Shown here: in pieces, positions 43,570 to 54,588 of the stretch
Position numbering within the stretch: position 1 is the stretch's first letter
How the letters are laid out: each line of letters starts with the position of its first letter
Assembly: GCF_020921035.1 (NCBI RefSeq)
Contig: NC_063152.1
Span: 28,829,903 to 28,893,902 of the forward strand
From: Rhodamnia argentea
Lineage: Eukaryota > Streptophyta > Magnoliopsida > Myrtales > Myrtaceae
Length of the DNA: 64,000 bases
Direction: 5' to 3'
Notes under the pieces: generated by a model
Told to the model about the DNA's origin: nothing
Database searches by the model: none
Seen by the model: only the letters and a program-made list of their open reading frames with translations
Position numbers and translations under genes: made by a program

Positions 43570-44439
43570 TGTGCAATAGTTGACCGACTTGCAATTGCAA
43601 CGGTCTTTACACGGAGAATCATATCGTCTCAATTGCATGTTCTTGGAAATTTCTCCTAATGTCGTGAAATCAGACCAACAAACTTTACTTTCACGTGAGT
43701 TTCACATAAATCTAAATATGACGTGCATTTTCGACTGATGGTCTATTTTCTCCTCTCTCTCTCTCTTTTTTTCCCTTTTTGGTGTTCACCTATGAACAAG
43801 AAAGTAATTACATGCAATCTTGATCGTGAGCAAATCTTCTTTGAGGGTTGGCGTCGAAGCAACTTTCCCTCTGACAGACTGCAAAGGCCAGAAACATTAT
43901 TGAGTTGTGGAGCAGGTTGGTTCCAAGCAAGGCCAAAATGGAATCATGCAGCTACGACTTTATGTCTAAACAAATCATGGGCCCGAAACTGGAAAACTCC
44001 GTGGGTGGGGGGGGGGAGGGGGACCACCGCATACACGCCAGAATTGAACGTGTCCACTTGCATGTCTTCACGCGCGTCACCTAACCCTAGTGAAGAAAAG
44101 AAAACTGTCTGTTTTCCGTAAAAGAATAAAACTGGTTTTCGTTTTTTTTTTTAACGATAAACAAGTGAGATATAGCAATTGTTTGATAAAGGACTTTGCC
44201 AACGTAGCAAAGATAATTAAGTCATAAATTCTTAAAAGATGGAAATCTCGTAAAAATTATTTGTTTTTTAGTGGTGTGATCCTTTAAAGATTCTTTGAAG
44301 ATTATAGATATAATATCATAAATAAACACGTGTCACTTGATAAATGGTGATATTGTAAGAGATAATTTTGATATAAACCTATAAAACCGCGACATGTGTA
44401 TGTAAATGAATTTAGACGTGTCTCCAACAAAAGGTCTGT
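43570..44439. other. A3 upstream flank
   Basis: 43900-44130 matches 4290-4465 of unit 1 (TATGTCTAAACAA, ATACACGCCA, CACGCGCGTCACCTAACCCTA, TTTTCCGTAAAAGA). A G-rich run lies at 44008-44022. There is no recognisable gene; the 132-residue open frame at 43723-44121 has no family signature and lies in sequence that is non-coding in unit 1. Confidence 0.5.
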
Positions 44440-44766
44440 ACTCGTGATTATGACATTTCAACGACGAAATGATCCAAAACAAAACTTTAACTCGTCTGTT
44501 AATCTCTGTTACCGCGTCAAGCTCCGGTCAATGCGGAGAAGTCGTCTCAGAAACAGAAGCCACCCGCCTCCTTCTTCCTTCTTTCTCTCTCCCTTCCTTC
44601 ACAAGCCCTATATATATAGTCAAACCACACACACTCTTTCCTCTTCATAGCCTTCTTCGTCTCAACGCTTTCTCATTACATCCATCTCCTACGTTTTTCC
44701 ATTAACAAGCTTCAAGCTTTCCAAGCGGTGATCTTCAACCCTCAAAAGGGAGAAAAAGAAAAGAAG
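44440..44766 (+). promoter_or_regulatory. Promoter and 5'-UTR of BAP-like gene A3
   Basis: Nearly identical to the A2 promoter: conserved CGCGTCAAGCTCCGGTCAAT at 44513-44532, TATATATATA at 44609-44618, and the same CT-rich leader. The close match with A2 ends shortly upstream, where the flanks diverge sharply. Confidence 0.65.
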
Positions 44767-45297
44767 ATGAAGCGAGCCTTCGAAATCACCTTAATATCGG
44801 CGGAGAACATACGGCTCAACAAAAAGCCAGTGAAGAACGCGGTCGTGGCGGTCCGAGTGGAGCCCGGCCACGAATGCTTCACCAAACCGGCGCCGGACAA
44901 AGGAACAAACCCTCGGTGGAACGAGAATCTCATCGTTGACTTGCCGCTTCATGCGGGCTTCATTACCGTGGAAGTGAAGTGCAGGAGCTCGTCGGGGAGT
45001 TACAAGCTCGTCGGCGGAGCGACGGTCCCAGTTTCGGATTTCGCCGGAGATCCTGGCGCACCCAAGCGTGACGTGCATTTTCTGAGTTATAGGTTGAGGG
45101 ATTCTCATGGCGTGAGGACGGATGGCATCATTAACATTTCAGCGAAAATGGCCGGGCCGGCACCGGCACCGGCACACAGATATGAGTTTCCTCAGCCGCA
45201 GATCGGAGTGCCAGTCGGTCATCCAAGGAACATGATGGCGGCTGGCGGGTTAGTGACCGGAGTCCCAGTTTGGTACGCGCAGCCTTGTAAATGTTGA
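44767..45297 (+). CDS. BAP2-like: BAP-like C2-domain protein, type A copy 3
   Basis: Single exon, 176 residues, start MKRAFEIT as in A2 (an alternative in-frame ATG lies at 44728). C2 domain about 4-128 with ITLISAENIRLNKK, TNPRWNENLIVDLP, GFITVEVKC, GSYKLVGGATVPVSDF, HFLSYRLRD and GIINISAK; tail LVTGVPVWYAQPCKC. The linker (130-155) is proline-rich and the most diverged part relative to A2. Loop 3 lacks Asp. Promoter and coding sequence are much closer to A2 than the surrounding intergenic DNA would suggest, consistent with recent gene conversion or a younger duplication. Role inferred from the BAP family. Confidence 0.93.
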   Translation: MKRAFEITLISAENIRLNKKPVKNAVVAVRVEPGHECFTKPAPDKGTNPRWNENLIVDLPLHAGFITVEVKCRSSSGSYKLVGGATVPVSDFAGDPGAPKRDVHFLSYRLRDSHGVRTDGIINISAKMAGPAPAPAHRYEFPQPQIGVPVGHPRNMMAAGGLVTGVPVWYAQPCKC

Positions 45298-47020
45298 AGC
45301 CAAAGCTGACCAAACTAAGTTGACCTTTTCTTTTAGACTGATTTTTAACTAGTGCTAGCCCAACATTGTTAGTAAACACAGTACGTGCAATTGAAAAATT
45401 TCGTGGATCGATACTCTTTTTTCTCTTCTCTTCTGGTTTCTCTTGGCTCTCTGCTATACAGTCGTGCTTCATAACTGTTATAGAGAGAGCATCTACTCGC
45501 GTACTAATAGAGGCAAAAAGCTTCTGGACTAATTTTCACGCGCAATATAGAGGAAGCTATTTTTAACTTGGCTCGACGCGTTAGGAGTTGAGAACATGCG
45601 TCGCCGAAGTCGAACATATGCATCAGGGCACATCAAGGGAGGTGAGACTTGTCTCCGAGCCAATGTCTACATAGATTGGACCAGTCAAAGCCATTGATCA
45701 TATGAATTTCATGTGAAACTCATATAGATCTCACAAACTATTATTGGTTCTAATTATATATGGCCAGCGGTCCATATTCATTCAAATAGTTTTTCTTTCA
45801 CGAGACAGTTACAACACGATACAATTAAAGTTATAACACATAGATAATCAAATAGCCAAACAACATTTTACACGCGAATTAAGCTCGTCGCAAAGATTCA
45901 GATTTTCTGCATCAAGTGTAGATAATTTCATACCTTAGCTATCCACTCGGATTTTCATTCGCATATCACGCACATAACCTGTCTATTAGATCAACGTAAT
46001 TTTTCCCCGGTCTTGTTTCCAACAAAATAATACTCTTGTTAACAATATTATTACATGTTCATGCGGGTTTTCATAATTATTCATGCGCAAATTTATTCGG
46101 CCATGTGTTGTGTACTCTGTATACAACCTCCTTTCTTTCTTTCTGTTTTCCCGACAAGGATAGGAACCGAATGCAAATCCCACGCAGAAGCAGAAAATGC
46201 TGAAGTTAGCAAGGGTCATGGCTGTGACCAAAAAAAAAAAAAAAAAACAGGGTCATGGCCCCTTAGGTACATTGCTTAGTCTTCTCCGACAACACATTCA
46301 TTATTGGGGATTGTATCGAAGAAATTCATCATGCAATGCGTCAGAATTTTCAGACGTACATTGAATAATGGTGTCATGTTGGCTGGAGATGATCCCGACA
46401 TATTGGTTAGGCCACATCAAAAGCGACGCGCCCGCCGGTTGACTCAAAGTCAGTCGATCTCTATTAGCTCGCTTTGCATTGTAGCCGGCGAAGGTCGCCG
46501 CTCTCTCGTAGGCCATCGCCGTACGTGGGCGAGGGCTACGAAGCACTCGCGCAAGTGATCGTTTGCCAGATTTGGCGAAGGTAACGCTCGACCAAACCGC
46601 GAGGATGGCCCTCGCCGGCCGCAGAAAAAAGAAAAATAAAAAGAAAATAGAAAGGAAAAATAATAAAAATACTAAAAATTATAAAATTTGTTCACATCAA
46701 TGCCGCTCGTACTACGTAAGACGACCGGTGATGGCTAGCGTTCACGACTAAAATTAGTCGGATGGATTAAATTGATATAAATAGAAAAGGTTTAGAATTA
46801 AATTAGATTTAGCAATTTTTTTTTATTTTAACTTTTCCCATCTTCTTTTTGTTGTGACAGCACATGTTCGACAACTCTCTAAAAGCTCAACCATAAGACG
46901 TCACTAATAATCTATGCAGATGCTTTCACGTGTCATCATTGCCATGTAATATCTCAACACCCACGACGACGACTTCAAAAGTTTCTCTCTGTGCACGAAG
47001 CGACGACCCTGCCTTTTATT
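45298..47020. other. Downstream flank of A3 with a fold-back insertion
   Basis: 45300-45480 matches the A2 downstream region. 46430-46460 (CGGTTGACTCAAAGTCAGTCG) and 46900-46990 (ACGTCACTAATAATCTATGC, GTGTCATCATTGCC, ACGACGACTTCAAAAG) match unit 1 at 18800-18820 and 18925-19020. Between them lies a partial fold-back element (about 46480-46860) with a GC-rich core (GCCGGCGAAGGTCGCC) and a right arm ending in GGTTTAGAATTAAATTAG. No gene is seen. Confidence 0.55.
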
Positions 47021-47029
47021 AGTCAATCT

Positions 47030-48480
47030 ACGGAACAGCAAATCAACGACCTTGCCCTTTTCTACAAGCACCTTAAGTCTATTAATTCTTATATGAATTT
47101 ACCAACATTTTCTTATGACTTAATTCGCTTTTATCCCGTTAGGTCACTAGCTAACTTTGATTTACCAACTCTTGTTGTAGCTAATTACCAACTTCACGTG
47201 TCTTTCTTTTTCAAATGTTTCTAACTTCTCTTCGAGTTATCAACTTTTTATTTACCTTGTCTAAAGCTCGCTAAATTTACCGACTCTTTTTACAAATTAC
47301 CAGCCTTAATCAGAATGATTACCAACTTTCCTCTTATTAAGTTACTAGTTTTGCCTTGCCAACTTCTATATGAGTTAGTTGCTAATATTTATTTGCTGTT
47401 TTTTTATATTGCTAGCTTTTCTTCTGGTAGAAGAAAATATTCTCTTTAGGAACTAGTTTAAGGTTAACAACTCTCAACTCTTAAGAATTGCTTATAAATA
47501 TTTATCTTTTCAAAGTTAGCAACTTATATTGAGTGACCATTTATTTGCTTTGCTTACCACCTTTTTTATTAAATTTATCAACTATATTCGGAAATTTCTA
47601 ACCTCAATTACGATGATTACAAACTTTTCTCGGATTGGCCAACTTCTCTCATCGTTTGTCATTGTCTATTTATCTTTCTCACCTACGGGTTCAATTGGTC
47701 AATATAATATAAAATTTTCAGCCTTTATTTGTGGGACTCGTCAGCTTTTGTCATATTCTGTTACCAACTAGTTTTTTGTCATTACCGTAATTTGAGTTGC
47801 TTACCAATTTATTTGTCTTTCTTATATTTATCGACTTTTCAAGTGAGTTACAACTGTTGTTGGCCTTACTTATGAAAAATTTTCTCTCATTAAGTTATTA
47901 ACAAGCTTAATTTTACCAACACTTACTTGAGATATCCATCAACGTGTTCGATTTTTTCGCTTTACCAACTTTTATTATATTTGACAAAAAAAATTCATTT
48001 ATCTATTACTAAAATTTATTTACATTACTTTTCAACACCTTAAATTCACAAATTATATGAAACTATCAACTTTTATTTAAGTAACTTACCAACTATTTTC
48101 CGAAGCTGCTAATTTCGGTTACCAACCCTCTCTTTAGTTGCCTCATGTTTATTTATTTTCTCCTCTCTTGCTTGCTTTACTGAATAATCATTTGTACGAT
48201 TAAGAACCAACCAATTTTGAGTTACTAACTCCCGTTTATGTTTTTTTTTTTCATCAAAAACTCCTGTTTATATTACTTACCTACATTTAATACGCTTTTC
48301 AAAACTACCAAGTTCTGTTTTATCTTTTACTAACTTATCTTCATTTTTGGCCAACGCCTTAAATTGATCAGTATTATATAGAACTACTAATCTTTATCAA
48401 AGTAAATTACCAACTTTTTTCTCTCGATTAAGTAGCCCCATAGAAAAGTGGTAGATTGGGAAAACTACTAACTCAAATCA
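47030..48480. repeat. Degenerate TTACCAACTT-rich tract, about 1.45 kb
   Basis: The phrase TTACCAACTTTT or a close variant (TATCAACTT, TGCCAACTTCT, TACAAACTTTT) occurs more than twenty times at spacings of roughly 20-80 bp, set in T-rich sequence with TTATTT and TTATCTTT. The equivalent place in units 1 (19840-20090) and 2 (31770-32030) has only about 250 bp with one or two such phrases (TCACCAACTTTTATTTG at 31780, GATTACCAATG at 31862). It is non-coding. Confidence 0.7.
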
Positions 48481-48775
48481 GAGTAGAGTTGGTATCCGAA
48501 AACTATAATTGACAACTTAACTGGAGAAAAATTGAAAAATCACTCAAGAGGAAGCTAGTAATTTCGTATCAGAGTTAGTAACTGCAAGGCACAATTAAGA
48601 AAGGTAAATATACGTTGGTAGAAGATAAGAATGAACGCAGAACGCGTGCTCATGACATGTGAAGGAAAAGCTCAATTGTATGTGGAAACTTCTATAACAT
48701 CAATGTCGATTTACGGAATCATAATTGGTCGGGTATACCTATTTAATTGCATTTGACCGAGTTGTTTCTCGAAAA
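48481..48775. other. AT-rich unassigned sequence
   Basis: Continues at lower density the AACTA/GTTGGTA phrases of the tract in the opposite sense (for example AGAGTTGGTA at 48485 and AGAGTTAGTAACTG at 48580), then unique sequence. No gene is seen. Confidence 0.4.
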
Positions 48776-49413
48776 TAAGGGGTGTCAAAACCGGACCAAA
48801 AAATCGAACGGAATTAAGAACCGAACCGAACAATTCGTGGATTACGATTTTCGGTTCCGATAATGAAAAAATAACTATTATTTTTCATTTTTTTACACAA
48901 TCTATCTCTTCTTCTCACCTCTCTCAAAAGTATTGTCACTAGAAACTCTAGGAGCCGTCTCAGTTCGTGACACTCGCTTTTCTCTTCTCTCTTCTTCGTT
49001 CCATCACGACGCCTCATTCTGCAATCGCTCAATCCCCTCCCGAATCCTCCCACATTGCACACGCACTCCCGTTCCGTCGCTTGTCACTCGAATTGAGGAT
49101 GCCGGTTTCTCGGTATTAAGTAGTGATGGTTGTTTGGTGTTTAAAAACAATAGAAAGAAACCCAAAGGTGATGGTTTTGTGAATTGGGGGACGAAGGCAA
49201 AACCCAATTCGTTTTCCAATAGCCACTAAGGCTGTGAGCTATGGTGGATAAAAGAAAAAAAATGAAAAGAAAAAGAAGAAGAAGAAGAAAAAATCGAATC
49301 GGATTTTCGGTTCGGTTCATATTTGATTTGAGACGGTACCCGGTTCGGTTCAAGCGTACACCCTCACAGTTCGATTTTTCAAGAAAATCAAACCAAACCG
49401 TTGACACGAAGGG
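48776..49413. mobile_element. MITE carrying gene-like internal sequence
   Basis: The left end reads AAGGGGTGTCAAAACCGG; the right end in reverse complement reads CCCTTCGTGTCAACGGTTTGG. Arms contain GAACCGAACC and GGTTCGGTTC repeats like 19372-19630. Between the arms (about 48900-49240) lies sequence unlike the rest of the family, with a CT-rich leader-like part and an open frame of 98 codons (48933-49229). It may be a captured host fragment, as in Pack-type elements. The source gene is not recognised. Confidence 0.55.
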
Positions 49414-50026
49414 ACATAACACAAGCATGAAGATAGTTTGTTTGTCAAATGGACCACGTGTTTAAGCAGTACGTGAGAAAGCAAGTCATAAAACTCAAAC
49501 TTGAAGTCACGGTAACATAATGGGCGGGTTATACCCTTAATTAACGGCATTCGAAAATCCAATGTGAGCACTAAGTCCTGCGTCGAGATGACATTAGTAT
49601 GCTCTCTCGTGCACGGAAACTTGCCTGTAATATCATGAACAAGCACTTGGAGAAACGTTGGAAACATCGAGGGGAATATTATTAAAATGTTCGAGGATGT
49701 ATAGAACTTTCTTCGGGTCAAGCAACCTTATCCATTTGCTTGACGCTGTCGTTTCAAACGGGCTCCGGAATTTACCCGACACGCAAGAAAACATTTTCCC
49801 CGAAAATTCATCAATTTCTAATTCCAACTAATACCACCAGCACGATTTCAACAATTTGAAACCACTGCATGACCCTCTAGGCGTCAATTTGGTAGAAAAT
49901 TATACCAAAACGGACCGACTTTGACCCACGTGGTTCTGTGTTCATAACTAGAGTTATACACGTTCCTTGAGACCGAGTAATTCCATTTCTTCTTTAGGGT
50001 TTTCTAAACAAGTAAACAGAAAAAGA
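49414..50026. other. Unassigned intergenic sequence between unit 3 and A4
   Basis: No gene is recognised; the minus-strand open frame at 49350-49721 is unsupported. The segment does not obviously align with units 1 and 2. Confidence 0.4.
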
Positions 50027-50500
50027 GGTAAAATACCAAAAAAATCCTAAGCCTATTGTAATTGAGCCAATTCAATTCTTTCTTTTTTTTCCAATTCAGT
50101 CCTAAACCTTTTGCAATTGTGCTAATTCAGTCCATTTGATCATCCGGCGCTAACATTGCAAATTGTAAATACTATTTTAATTTTTTTTTAAATTATTTCT
50201 GCATTTTTGTTTCTTTTCTACTTTTTGGGAGGCTACCACCGGCCATGGGTGAGGTCTCGTAGGCCCTTTGCCGGCAGGAGACTAACCACCCAAATCCAAA
50301 AAAAAAAAAGTGAAAAAAATAATTACAAAATAAAATACATATTATAGTGTTATTAAAAATTAGCCATGTTAGAGCCAGAAGGTCAAATGGACTGAATTGG
50401 AAAAATTGTAAAAGGTTTAGGACTGAATTGGTAAAAAAAAAAGATTTATAACCGAATTGACACAATTGTAATAGATTCGGGCTTTTATGGTAATTCTTCC
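50027..50500. mobile_element. Fold-back element, best-preserved copy of the AATTCAGTCCTAAACC family
   Basis: Left arm: GGTAAAATACCAAAAAAATCC, GCCTATTGTAATTGAG, AATTCAGTCCTAAACC. The right arm in reverse complement: GGGAAGAATTACCATAAAAGCC, ATCTATTACAATTGTGTC, AATTCAGTCCTAAACC. The core (50225-50285) is GC-rich. Diverged or partial relatives lie at 19040, 25619, 28652, 32053, 42052 and 46480. Flanks are A-rich, so the target duplication cannot be read. Confidence 0.8.
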
Positions 50501-51294
50501 CAAAAAAAAAAAGGGAAACCATTTCTAAAAAGTTTCAAGGAGAATATGCCGGTAATATGTTTGTAGCGTATTTCTTATTACTTTATCTCGCTTGTAAGGT
50601 CGTCCTCGAGAACATAATACACCAGCTAAAGGGTATAATAGGACAAGTTATTTTAATGAATTAAAATTCGTGTTCCTCAAATCCATAAAAATATTGCAAT
50701 AAGACTCCATTTTTGTCTTTTCATCTTGTCTTTTCTTTGCGGGGGGTTTTGTCCGAGCTGTTGCCTCTGTCGCTTCGTACGCAGAACACCCTTTTGCATG
50801 TCGGAAATTCCCCGAGTAAAACGTAGCATCTTGAGAAAGTTCACGGTGACCCAATTGCTAATTTTTTGCGATTTATTTAATAGGGTTATTAAGAAGGTAA
50901 ATGCTTGATTAAAAAATAAATAAAATCTTGCACTCCAAAGCACACGCCATTTGCATAGAAACGCTTGCACGCGTCATCATACTCCACGATGAACAACAAT
51001 CCACAAACCAAGACCAATCAAAGTCTTCTCTCTTTGCCTCCGCTCCTACCCACAGAAAAGTCAACCGTCGACTCAGTCGAAACGACGAACTCGACCAAAA
51101 GAGAAACAACTCATCTCCTTCATCACCCTTTCACATCTGTTTCCTCGGAAACAGGACGCGCCCAGTTATATAAACACCTCAGCTCATGCTTTCATCTTGC
51201 ACCAAACATCAATCCTTCCTGTCTCATCTTCGCATCCCACGTTCTGATCTTCACGTACTCTTTGAGTGTGGAGCCACGTTGCAAGAGAAAGAAA
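50501..51294 (+). promoter_or_regulatory. Upstream region of BAP-like gene A4
   Basis: TATATAAA is at 51167-51174, 121 bp before the start codon. 51030-51110 has GTCAACCGTCGACTCAGTCG, with TTGAC-type cores, but not the GCGTCAAGCTCCGG block of A1-A3. The in-frame ATG at 50965 lies upstream of the TATA box and is not a plausible start. Nothing else is recognised from 50501 to 50960. Confidence 0.6.
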
Positions 51295-51804
51295 ATGAAG
51301 CGGCGTTTCGAGATCACCGTGATATCCAGCGAAGACCTACGATACCACAAGAAGCCCTTGAAGAACGCCATCGTGGTGGTCCGAGCGGACTCCGACCACC
51401 ACTGCATGACAAAACCGGCGGCGGAGGACGGAACAAACCCTAGATGGAACGAGAAGCTCTTCTTGGACGTGCCGTTGCATGGGGGGTTCATTACCGTGGA
51501 AGTCCATTGCAAGCAGCCGTCGTGGCGCGATCATAAGCTGGTCGGTGGAGTGAGAATACCGGTTTCGGATATTCTTGACGGCCTTACGCCAGAAAATTAT
51601 GTGCATTTTCTGAGTTATAGGTTGAGGGATAATTACGGTATAAGTAATGGCATTATCAATATTTCGGTGAAATTAACAGCTCCGGCATATGTGATGCCGG
51701 AGTCGCAGCCGGAGTTGGGAGTTCCGATGGGTGAAAGAAAGGTGGCTGGTGGAGTATTAGTGACCGGAGTTCCGGTTTGGTTTGCTGAACCATGTAGACA
51801 TTAA
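51295..51804 (+). CDS. BAP2-like: BAP-like C2-domain protein, diverged type A copy 4
   Basis: Single exon, 169 residues. The start MKRRFEIT is aligned with A1-A3. C2 domain about 4-127: ITVISSEDLRYHKKPLKNAI, TNPRWNEKLFLDVP, GFITVEVHC, RDHKLVGGVRIPVSDI, HFLSYRLRD, GIINISVKL; tail VLVTGVPVWFAEPCRH. Unlike A1-A3 it keeps an Asp in loop 3 (WRDHKLVGG, like RDK in Arabidopsis BAP1) and a DGLTPENYVHFL stretch resembling the type B genes, so it may be closest to the ancestral gene of the A lineage. Its promoter differs from the A1-A3 promoters. Function inferred: copine-binding, membrane-associated negative regulator of cell death. Confidence 0.93.
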   Translation: MKRRFEITVISSEDLRYHKKPLKNAIVVVRADSDHHCMTKPAAEDGTNPRWNEKLFLDVPLHGGFITVEVHCKQPSWRDHKLVGGVRIPVSDILDGLTPENYVHFLSYRLRDNYGISNGIINISVKLTAPAYVMPESQPELGVPMGERKVAGGVLVTGVPVWFAEPCRH

Positions 51805-52794
51805 AAAGATACCAAAGTTACCAGTTGGTTGAAAATATATCCTGAATTCCTAATTCTACCGATATTCATATCGCTTGTTGGAAAACTTATTACGATTTGA
51901 TGTACAATTACCAATGATCCTCCATTTCACAGTTGTGTGTGTTTGGGTTAAAATTTTATATATTTTGAGTTCTTTTGTGAAATTATTTTTGCATTCGTTA
52001 CTATGTGGTTATGTATATCATCGAGGAAAATACATTGATTTTTTCGTTTAAGCATTGGCGTGGTGCTCGGGCCAGCTTTCGTGTACCTCAATTGATCCAT
52101 TATTCAGACGATCTTAACGACACAATCTCCCATATCTACGTGATGGATTGAGTATTCTATTCTTGAAGTACTCTCAACAAGATACGAACACAATACCATA
52201 AGGAGAGGAGCAAAATCTCTCACCATCTAAGTTAACACCCTAGCAAGATATGAACTCAGTACCATGAGGAGAGGAGAAAAAACAGCGGGCCGCATGCCAA
52301 GGAGCTTTGTTTTCATGCATGTGCATGCATTTCGTGGTCGAACTGAACGATGTTTCTGGCCAAAGCTTAAAAGCAAGCTATCTTAAAAAAAGTCGCCAAT
52401 CATTTTTTTCATGAAAATTTTATCGACAAGACAAAGGAAGGAGCCCAACTTTTTTAGAATTCTTCCTTTTGAATGAAGCTACAGGTATCAAATTGCATGC
52501 CGAGAAGAAACCTCGAAATCGACTCCTCGACTTCCTAAATCACCGTCATTAAGTCAAGCACTTGGATCTACAGCTACAACATTCATAATGCAAGCTGGTC
52601 CAGCAGATCACAAGGCTATAGAAGCTAACCATAATTATTTCCGGTACATAGACTATGAATGTATTTTGGCTGTCTGAGAACTCGGCTGTCTTCTTTCCTC
52701 GTTGTCTCAGCCTACTAGAAAATCGGTGCATACATGTCTGTACGTTCTACAAACACATGGATCCAATCCACTGTCTTCAATCACTTGGATTCAA
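51805..52794. other. Downstream flank of A4
   Basis: AT-rich 3' flank, then unassigned sequence. No gene is recognised and there is no obvious paralogy with the array units, which marks the end of the duplicated region. Confidence 0.5.
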
Positions 52795-53215
52795 CTAAAC
52801 CCATCAAATGGATGAGTCGAGTCGGGTCGAGTCATATATGATCTGCTCTAAATAGACTCATTTAATCCGCTTATAACCCATTTATTATAATGCAAATTTA
52901 GTGATCCATATCAAATCCGTATTAGCAAAAAATACTTTCATATTTTATTTAATCTAGAAAAACTCATATCCAAACTAAGATGAGTGTGCGCAGTGGGTGA
53001 GCAAGAGATCAAGCGAGGGCGAGAGAGAATGAAGAGAGATTGATACAAGTGAGTTCGGTCTAAGGAAGTTATAAACCCATTTATGATACATTTACGATTC
53101 ATATTATGTTTAAATCAATTTATGACCTATTTATTGAATAAATCTAACACATATAATAACTCGGCCTAATATTTATGGGTTAAGAAATGAACACATGACG
53201 CAATTTGACAGGTCT
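52795..53215. repeat. Dispersed repeat with GGGTCGAGTC, copy 1
   Basis: Begins CCCATCAAATGGATGAGTCG and GTCGGGTCG, then TTAGTGA-CCATATC-AATCCG and TTTCATATTTTATTTAATCTAGAAAAA. A second diverged copy is at 53750-54080. The end ACACATGACGCAATTTGACAGG resembles a MITE terminus. Non-coding. Confidence 0.55.
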
Positions 53216-53749
53216 AAATTCTACTTAGCATAGTTAGATCGTATGGAATTTCTAAAAACCCTCAAAATTATCTCGTGATTCCAATCACTTTATATTTTTG
53301 TCTCTTTTGCATATTTCTATTTAATGACGTGGAAGCAACATTTTTTCCCGGAAACTACATGTCCACGGAAAAGAAGCTTCATGAAAATCCTGGGTTGTTA
53401 GGTAGAACAAAAGATCTTTCTCCCCCTTACAAAGTCGGGTGCCTGAGCTTGAAGGGACAATTTCGATGAATTTTAACCGGGTTACGATGGTCTGTTTTGT
53501 TTTTAACCATCCTTATCCTTGTAGTTCCCGGTATTCACCGCCCCCTAAGATTTGGATCGTGTAAGATGGATTACTCAAGCCGTGTGTTTAAGAATTAACT
53601 TATTTTATTTTCAATTAATTCTTGAAGCGCATCGATGTTTTTGGTACATAAAACACGCTTTTCAAGATTAAAATGCTTGTGTAACCACCTACGAAATTAC
53701 TATCATTACAAAATGATGATAATGGGTACAAATTACTCGCATTACTGTA
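53216..53749. other. Unassigned sequence between the two repeat copies
   Basis: No gene is recognised; a 64-codon frame at 53275-53469 starting IPITLYFCLFCIFLF is hydrophobic but has no support. Confidence 0.4.
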
Positions 53750-54080
53750 GGCCCATCAAACGAGTGGGTCGAATCGGGTCGAAAATGTTTCGACCTAAAT
53801 TGATCAAATTTAACTTGTTTTGTCTCATTTTTATACGATACAAAATTAGTGACACATACCCTATCCAGCCCATATTGCCAAAATATTTTCATATTTAACT
53901 CAATATAGAAAAATCCATACCTAAATTGGGGAGAGAGCTTGGAATAAGCAAAGACAAGATCGAGTGAGAGTGAGAACAGTGAAGAGAGAGTCATAGAAAT
54001 AGATAAAGCTTAAATAAATGGTAAACCTATCTAAACACGGATATAATTTTGGACTTTACAATTCTAAACCGATTTATGAC
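53750..54080. repeat. Dispersed repeat with GGGTCGAATC, copy 2
   Basis: CCCATCAAACGAGTGGGTCG, ATCGGGTCG, AATTAGTGACACATACC, TTTTCATATTTAACTCAATA and GAGTGAGAGTGAGA parallel copy 1 in order. Confidence 0.55.
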
Positions 54081-54588
54081 CTTAAAAGAATTGGAACTTT
54101 GCTTTTTTTGTGATTTTTAAAGGTGATTCTTTTTTCCAAATTAACTTTTTTATTATTATCATTTTTGCTCCAAAACTGTTTCTCGAGAAGAGAATCAGAA
54201 TTGGAATCATTTACATTACTAAACATATTTCCCATCCTTTTTTTGTTTCGAGTAACAAAATTAAAGAATCATAATCGTTGTCAAGCGGTCCCTAATAGTC
54301 GTCTTGGCCTTAGTTCATCTATTCGATGAATGTGGTTTGTTATAAATTAAAAAATTAAAATATTAAAAACAGGAAAAGAAAGGAAAGAGAAAATCAGATA
54401 TCACTAATCGATAATCATATCATTTTTTAATCTGTTTTTTTCAATGTTAATGCGAAGGGCGAAGTAAAAAAAAAAAAACAAACAAAGGACCGAGCCAGAG
54501 AAGAAACGGAGTGCGATGATGAACTCCAAGCCATCTCAGTTCCTCGCGACACTTTGAGATCGAGAGAGGAATCCAGAAGAATCGAGTA

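Noticed and set aside
50965-51294. N-terminal extension of A4 by 110 residues
   Set aside because: The ATG lies upstream of the TATA box at 51167-51174, and the extension has no counterpart in other BAP proteins.
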